Source of the DNA: an uncultured Eubacteriales bacterium
Lineage (GTDB): Bacteria; Bacillota; Clostridia; Oscillospirales; Acutalibacteraceae
NCBI GenBank assembly: GCA_934444365.1
Contig: CAKSCM010000001.1
Coordinates: forward strand, 124,001 to 188,000
Direction of reading: 5' to 3'
Length of the DNA: 64,000 bases
The notes under the pieces were generated by a model, which worked only from the letters and a program-made list of their open reading frames with translations, was not told the DNA's origin and ran no database searches. How positions within the stretch are numbered: position 1 is the stretch's first letter; each line of letters opens with the position of its first letter. Shown here piece after piece: positions 60,649 through 64,000 of this stretch. The translations under genes and the position numbers were made by a program.

Positions 60649-61383
60649 ATGAACGGACCGTTCGGTGTACAGCTGTACTGCTTTAGATCCTCATTTTCTC
60701 AGGGAATGGAAAGCATATTCGGGAGAATTGCCGATATAGGCTTCGATTCGGTGGAAATGTGCGGACCGGAAGAGTTAAAAAGCGAGGAATGCAAAGCTCT
60801 ATGTGCAAATTCCCTTCGCATTGAGGGGTGGCATTGCGGTATCGACGGATTTTTGAATAACTACGATAAAACCGCCGAATTTCATAAATCCGTCGGTAAT
60901 GATGACATCATAATTCCATGGGCCGATTTAAGCGACAAAAGCAAGCTTTGCGACCTTATCGGCAGGATAAACAGTATTGCCCCTCGCCTCAAAAAGGACG
61001 GATTTTATCTTTCTTATCATAACCATTCGCATGAATTTGAAAAATTCTCGGACAAATACATCATCGACATTTTGGCCGATGAATGTAAGGATTTGTATTT
61101 TGAACCGGACGTTTACTGGATAAAAAATGCAGGCTGTGATCCCGTAGAATTCATTGAAAAATATTTGGATAGAATTCGCATAGTCCACCTTAAAAACGGA
61201 CACGGCGGCGACGAATTCGATTCGCTTGATAACGGCATTGTCGATATCGAATCGGTGATAAAAGCCGCTCTTAACAGCGGAATAAACCGTTTTGTGGTCG
61301 AAAACGATTCGCCGAATCCCGATCCCGAAACGAACTTTAAAAGATCGCTTGAATTTTTGAAAAATCTTAATATTGAAAGGTAG
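60649..61383 (+). CDS. Sugar phosphate isomerase/epimerase family TIM barrel (second)
   Basis: A 244-residue barrel beginning GPFGVQLYCFRSSFSQG. It has YHNHSHEF, FEPDVYWIKNAG, IVHLKNGHG and VENDSP, matching the metal site and strand ends of the IolE-like family. It begins 15 bases after the first barrel, with AGGGAGTTGG before the ATG. Substrate unknown. Confidence 0.84.
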   Translation: MNGPFGVQLYCFRSSFSQGMESIFGRIADIGFDSVEMCGPEELKSEECKALCANSLRIEGWHCGIDGFLNNYDKTAEFHKSVGNDDIIIPWADLSDKSKLCDLIGRINSIAPRLKKDGFYLSYHNHSHEFEKFSDKYIIDILADECKDLYFEPDVYWIKNAGCDPVEFIEKYLDRIRIVHLKNGHGGDEFDSLDNGIVDIESVIKAALNSGINRFVVENDSPNPDPETNFKRSLEFLKNLNIER

Positions 61384-61389
61384 TTTTTT

Positions 61390-62355
61390 ATGAAACTCGG
61401 TGTGCTTACCGTACCGCTTTACTCAATGTCGCTTGCCGACGCACTGAAATTCATCCGCTCGTGCGGAGCCGAAATGTGCGAGATCGGTTGCGGCGGAAAT
61501 CCCGGAAAGGTGCATTGCGACCCCGAAATTCTGCTTAACGATAAATCGGCTCTCGATACCTTTAAAAAGACCGTTGCCGATTCGGGACTCAGCATCTCTG
61601 CTCTTTCCACCCACTGCAACCCGGTTCATCCCAATAAAGAGATAGCGGCTCAGGCAGATTACGATCTGCATCGTGCCGTTTTGATGGCCGAGGCACTCGG
61701 AATACATCAGATAAACACATTTTCGGGCTGTCCGGGTGACTGCAGGGATTCAAAATACCCAAACTGGGTGGTTGCTGCCTGGCCGGATGATTTTCAGGAA
61801 ATACTGAAATATCAGTGGAACGAGATCCTTATCCCCTACTGGCAGTCATTTGTTCCCTTTGCGCTCGAGCATGGCGTTGATAAGATCGCATTTGAGCCTC
61901 ATCCCGGATTTTGTGTTTACAATCCGAAAACCATGCTGAAAATCCGCGAGGCCGTAGGCCCGGCAATCGGCGCTAACCTTGACCCGAGCCATCTGTTTTG
62001 GCAGGGAATCGATCCGGTCGCCGCTATTAACGAGCTCGGAGACGCTATTTTCCATTTTCACGCCAAGGACACCAGAATTGACCCGTACAACACGGCGGTA
62101 AACGGTGTGCTTGATACCGGCTCCTTCGGCAATGAGGCGGCGAGAGCGTGGGCTTTTCGTACCATAGGCTACGGTCACGACGAAAAAACCTGGTGCGATA
62201 TAATCTCAGCCTTGCGCCGCGTAGGCTACGATTATGCAATAAGCATTGAGCATGAGGATATTCTCATGAGCCCCGGCGAGGGCTTGCGCAAGGCCTGCGA
62301 TTTTCTGAAAAGGGTAATCGTTAGCGAGCCTCCGTACGAGGATTTCCACCTGTAA
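61390..62355 (+). CDS. Sugar phosphate isomerase/epimerase family TIM barrel (third)
   Basis: A 321-residue barrel, longer than the other two. It has STHCNPVHPN, FEPHPGF, ANLDPSHLFWQG, HFHAKDT and SIEHED, giving the full set of Glu/Asp/His metal ligands. It starts six bases after the previous gene. Related long barrels are paired with Gfo/Idh/MocA dehydrogenases in keto-sugar pathways. Exact reaction unknown. Confidence 0.86.
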   Translation: MKLGVLTVPLYSMSLADALKFIRSCGAEMCEIGCGGNPGKVHCDPEILLNDKSALDTFKKTVADSGLSISALSTHCNPVHPNKEIAAQADYDLHRAVLMAEALGIHQINTFSGCPGDCRDSKYPNWVVAAWPDDFQEILKYQWNEILIPYWQSFVPFALEHGVDKIAFEPHPGFCVYNPKTMLKIREAVGPAIGANLDPSHLFWQGIDPVAAINELGDAIFHFHAKDTRIDPYNTAVNGVLDTGSFGNEAARAWAFRTIGYGHDEKTWCDIISALRRVGYDYAISIEHEDILMSPGEGLRKACDFLKRVIVSEPPYEDFHL

Positions 62356-62389
62356 AATAGTAAACGTTATACTTTAAGGATTGATAAAA

Positions 62390-63448
62390 ATGTCATTTAA
62401 CATCGCAATAATCGGATACGGCGGAATGGGCGGTTGGCATGCCGATTTTATAAGAAGCTCATTGCCCGAGATGAATTTAAAGGGGGTTTGGGATATACGT
62501 CCCGAACGTCTTGAGGCGGCAAGAGAAAAAGGAATATTCACTTACGAGAGCGAGAAACAGCTGCTCTTTGACCCGGAAATTGACCTTGTGACAATAGCAA
62601 CGCCTAATAATTTTCACAAGCCGCTCGCCATAAAGGCCCTGAATGCCGGAAAAAATGTCATTTCCGAAAAGCCGGTCATGATGAATGCGGCCGAGCTTGA
62701 GGAGGTTATGAAGGCAGCCGAAAAATCCGGTAAAGTCTTTACGGTTCACCAGAATCGCCGTTGGGACAAGGATTTTTGCACTGTAAAGAACATCATCGAC
62801 GGCAATATTATCGGAAAGCCTCATTTTATCGAAAGTCGTGTTCTCGGCTCGAGACGGGTTTTGTGCGGCTGGCGCGGATATAAAATCGACGGCGGCGGAA
62901 TGCTGCTCGATTGGGGCGTTCATCTTATCGATCAGCTTATGTGGATGAATAAAACTCCGGTCGTAAACGTTTATGCCGAGCTGCTTACCATCGCCGAAAA
63001 ATGCGAGGTGGATGATAATATCAAAATCCATCTTACCTTTGCAGACGGACTGCATGCCATGGTTCAGGTGGCGAATCACTGCTTTATTCCTCTGCCCCGC
63101 TGGCATGTTTCCTGTGAATACGGTACGGCCGTGGTTGAGGATTGGGACGCAAACGGCAAGATCGTCCGCCTGGCAAGCGAGGACGAAATGGCATGGGACG
63201 AGAGCATTTGCTACACGGCTGCAGGACCGACAAGGACCATGGCTCCCCGTCCAACTGAAACCATCGAGACCTTAGAGCTTCCGGTGGCCGATCCGCACCT
63301 GACCGACTTTTACCGTAATGTTGCAGCGGCGACAAGGGGTGAAGCCGAGCTGATAGTAAAACCCGGTGAGGCATTAAGGGTCATGAAGGTTATTGATCTT
63401 GCCTTCGAATCGGGCGAGAAGAAAAAGAGTATTTCCTGCTTGATTTAA
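62390..63448 (+). CDS. Gfo/Idh/MocA family NAD(P)-dependent oxidoreductase (second)
   Basis: The ATG at 62390 follows AAGGA at nine bases; TTG 62381 is too close to that site. The 352-residue protein has IIGYGGMGGWHADFI, SEKPVMM (EKP lysine) and DWGVHLIDQ (catalytic Asp/His region). It closes the operon before the terminator at 63469. Two dehydrogenases in one operon suggest oxidation and later re-reduction of a sugar intermediate. Confidence 0.88.
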   Translation: MSFNIAIIGYGGMGGWHADFIRSSLPEMNLKGVWDIRPERLEAAREKGIFTYESEKQLLFDPEIDLVTIATPNNFHKPLAIKALNAGKNVISEKPVMMNAAELEEVMKAAEKSGKVFTVHQNRRWDKDFCTVKNIIDGNIIGKPHFIESRVLGSRRVLCGWRGYKIDGGGMLLDWGVHLIDQLMWMNKTPVVNVYAELLTIAEKCEVDDNIKIHLTFADGLHAMVQVANHCFIPLPRWHVSCEYGTAVVEDWDANGKIVRLASEDEMAWDESICYTAAGPTRTMAPRPTETIETLELPVADPHLTDFYRNVAAATRGEAELIVKPGEALRVMKVIDLAFESGEKKKSISCLI

Positions 63449-63468
63449 AGTGCTTTAGAATACAAATG

Positions 63469-63528
63469 AAGGATATGCTAAGGGCTTAAACTCTGAATTT
63501 TGAGTTGCTTTTATGCATATCCTTTTTT
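63469..63528 (+). terminator. Terminator of the sugar operon
   Basis: AAGGATATGC (63469-63478) pairs with GCATATCCTT (63515-63524), with a smaller AACTC/GAGTT stem in the loop, followed by a T-run. Confidence 0.82.
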
Positions 63529-63639
63529 GTTCTTACAGCTGTCCGTTTTTTTAGCCGAGACGGCTGTAAAAGTTTTATTTTTAAGAATCTTAGCTTTTTT
63601 AATGCTTGTATTTCGCACAAATTTTATAGAAATCCGCTA

Positions 63640-63668
63640 TTGAAATTCACAAATAAATATGTTATAAA
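63640..63668 (+). promoter_or_regulatory. Promoter of the rhamnosidase-like gene
   Basis: TTGAAA (63640-63645), a 17-base spacer and TATAAA (63663-63668), 50 bases before the ATG. Confidence 0.6.
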
Positions 63669-63718
63669 GGCCTTGTGCAAACCTGGCACTTACAACTTCT
63701 ACCGAGAGGGATGATTTG

Positions 63719-64000
63719 ATGAAATTTACCAATTCAAGCAAACCCGTCTGGGCCGAGGGCCTGGAAAAAGAAATGAATATAACCTGCGGCTTTCATTCTG
63801 TTTTAAAGGCTGAGAAAAACAAAAGGTATACTATTACCGTCGCCGCCTCGACATTTTACAGACTGTACATAAACGGCGAATTTATAATGCATGGGCCGGC
63901 AAGATGCGCCCACGGATTTTATCGCGCCGATGAGATTGATATAGCAAAATATTTAAAGAAAGGCGACAACGATATAGCCATTGAGGTAGCCGGCTATAAT
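63719..64000 (+). CDS. Alpha-L-rhamnosidase-like protein, N-terminal part
   Basis: The frame runs from ATG 63719, behind GAGAGGG, to the end of the window (94 residues seen). The sequence FYRLYINGEF..HGPAR and then YLKKGDNDIAIEV is the N-terminal beta-sandwich pattern found in GH78-type alpha-L-rhamnosidases and relatives. No signal peptide is present, so the enzyme would be cytosolic. It has its own promoter, but its position next to the sugar operon suggests that it feeds it. Catalytic domain not visible. Confidence 0.6.
   Translation, partial: MKFTNSSKPVWAEGLEKEMNITCGFHSVLKAEKNKRYTITVAASTFYRLYINGEFIMHGPARCAHGFYRADEIDIAKYLKKGDNDIAIEVAGYN

Noticed and set aside
59851..62355. C-glycoside deglycosidase assignment for the TIM barrels
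   Set aside because: The families fit, but the small partner subunit of known enzymes is missing and substrate residues cannot be judged by eye; left as isomerase-like.
63505..63714. 69-residue frame before the rhamnosidase-like gene
   Set aside because: It starts within the terminator, covers the promoter and lacks a ribosome binding site.
1..64000. CRISPR arrays, rRNA operons or a prophage
   Set aside because: No regularly spaced repeats, rRNA sequence, or phage structural genes were seen. The only mobile region supported is 29351-31588.

Overview
The window looks like a chromosomal segment of an anaerobic, probably spore-forming Gram-positive of the Clostridia, most like gut Oscillospirales (Ruminococcaceae/Acutalibacteraceae type). 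This rests on gene content: spoIIM beside xerD, a SpoIID-type protein, class B sortase domains, a PASTA kinase with its PP2C phosphatase, cdaA-cdaR, [FeFe]-hydrogenase maturases and a dockerin-bearing secreted protein. Starts are ATG, GTG or TTG behind purine-rich ribosome binding sites, and several good sigma-A promoters can be read. No taxonomic search was possible.

Layout. 1-3301: proC end, spoIIM, xerD and a DUF624 membrane protein. 3302-7487: a large secreted dockerin/ADP-ribosylglycohydrolase-fold protein, then a tRNA-Arg(ACG). 7488-9236: an unrecognised large protein with two XRE-like helix-turn-helix segments. 9306-13167 (minus): murI, DUF1934, argS, yihY. 13400-28352 (plus): cysteine desulfurase, thiI, a CinA-sortase fusion, a sortase-like/SpoIID fusion, rsmB, rlmN, PP2C, prkC, rsgA and an orphan FtsX-like permease; then a DUF6873 protein to 29117. 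29351-31588: a compact mobile element with an HUH rolling-circle Rep, a catalytic-domain-only tyrosine recombinase and a small protein, bounded by 80-bp direct repeats. 32015-38168: a XerC-like recombinase, rqcH, cdaA-cdaR and a membrane protein. 38285-44871: a DUF1538/P-II pair, then a TM1266-type regulator with hydE-hydG-hydF. 44960-58291 (minus): one long, mostly overlapping operon trmH, dprA, topA, trmFO, plsX, rnc, radical SAM, smc, ftsY, HAD phosphatase behind a consensus promoter. 58644-64000 (plus): an oxidoreductase/TIM-barrel sugar operon and the start of a rhamnosidase-like gene.

How the genes work together. Much of the window is housekeeping: cell-wall precursor supply and wall signalling (murI, PP2C/PrkC, cdaA/cdaR, the sortase and SpoIID proteins), tRNA and rRNA modification (thiI, rsmB, rlmN, trmFO, trmH), ribosome rescue and assembly (rqcH, rsgA) and chromosome maintenance (xerD, smc, topA, dprA). 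The hydrogenase maturases imply fermentative H2 metabolism; the structural hydrogenase is elsewhere. The dockerin protein and the sugar operon suggest a plant-fibre or glycoside-rich habitat.

The most unusual content is (1) two neighbouring fusions, CinA joined to an intact class B sortase and a degenerate sortase joined to SpoIID, at the head of the rsmB-rlmN-PP2C-prkC-rsgA cluster, and (2) the roughly 2.2-kb Rep/recombinase element with recognisable direct repeats and palindromic core-like sites.
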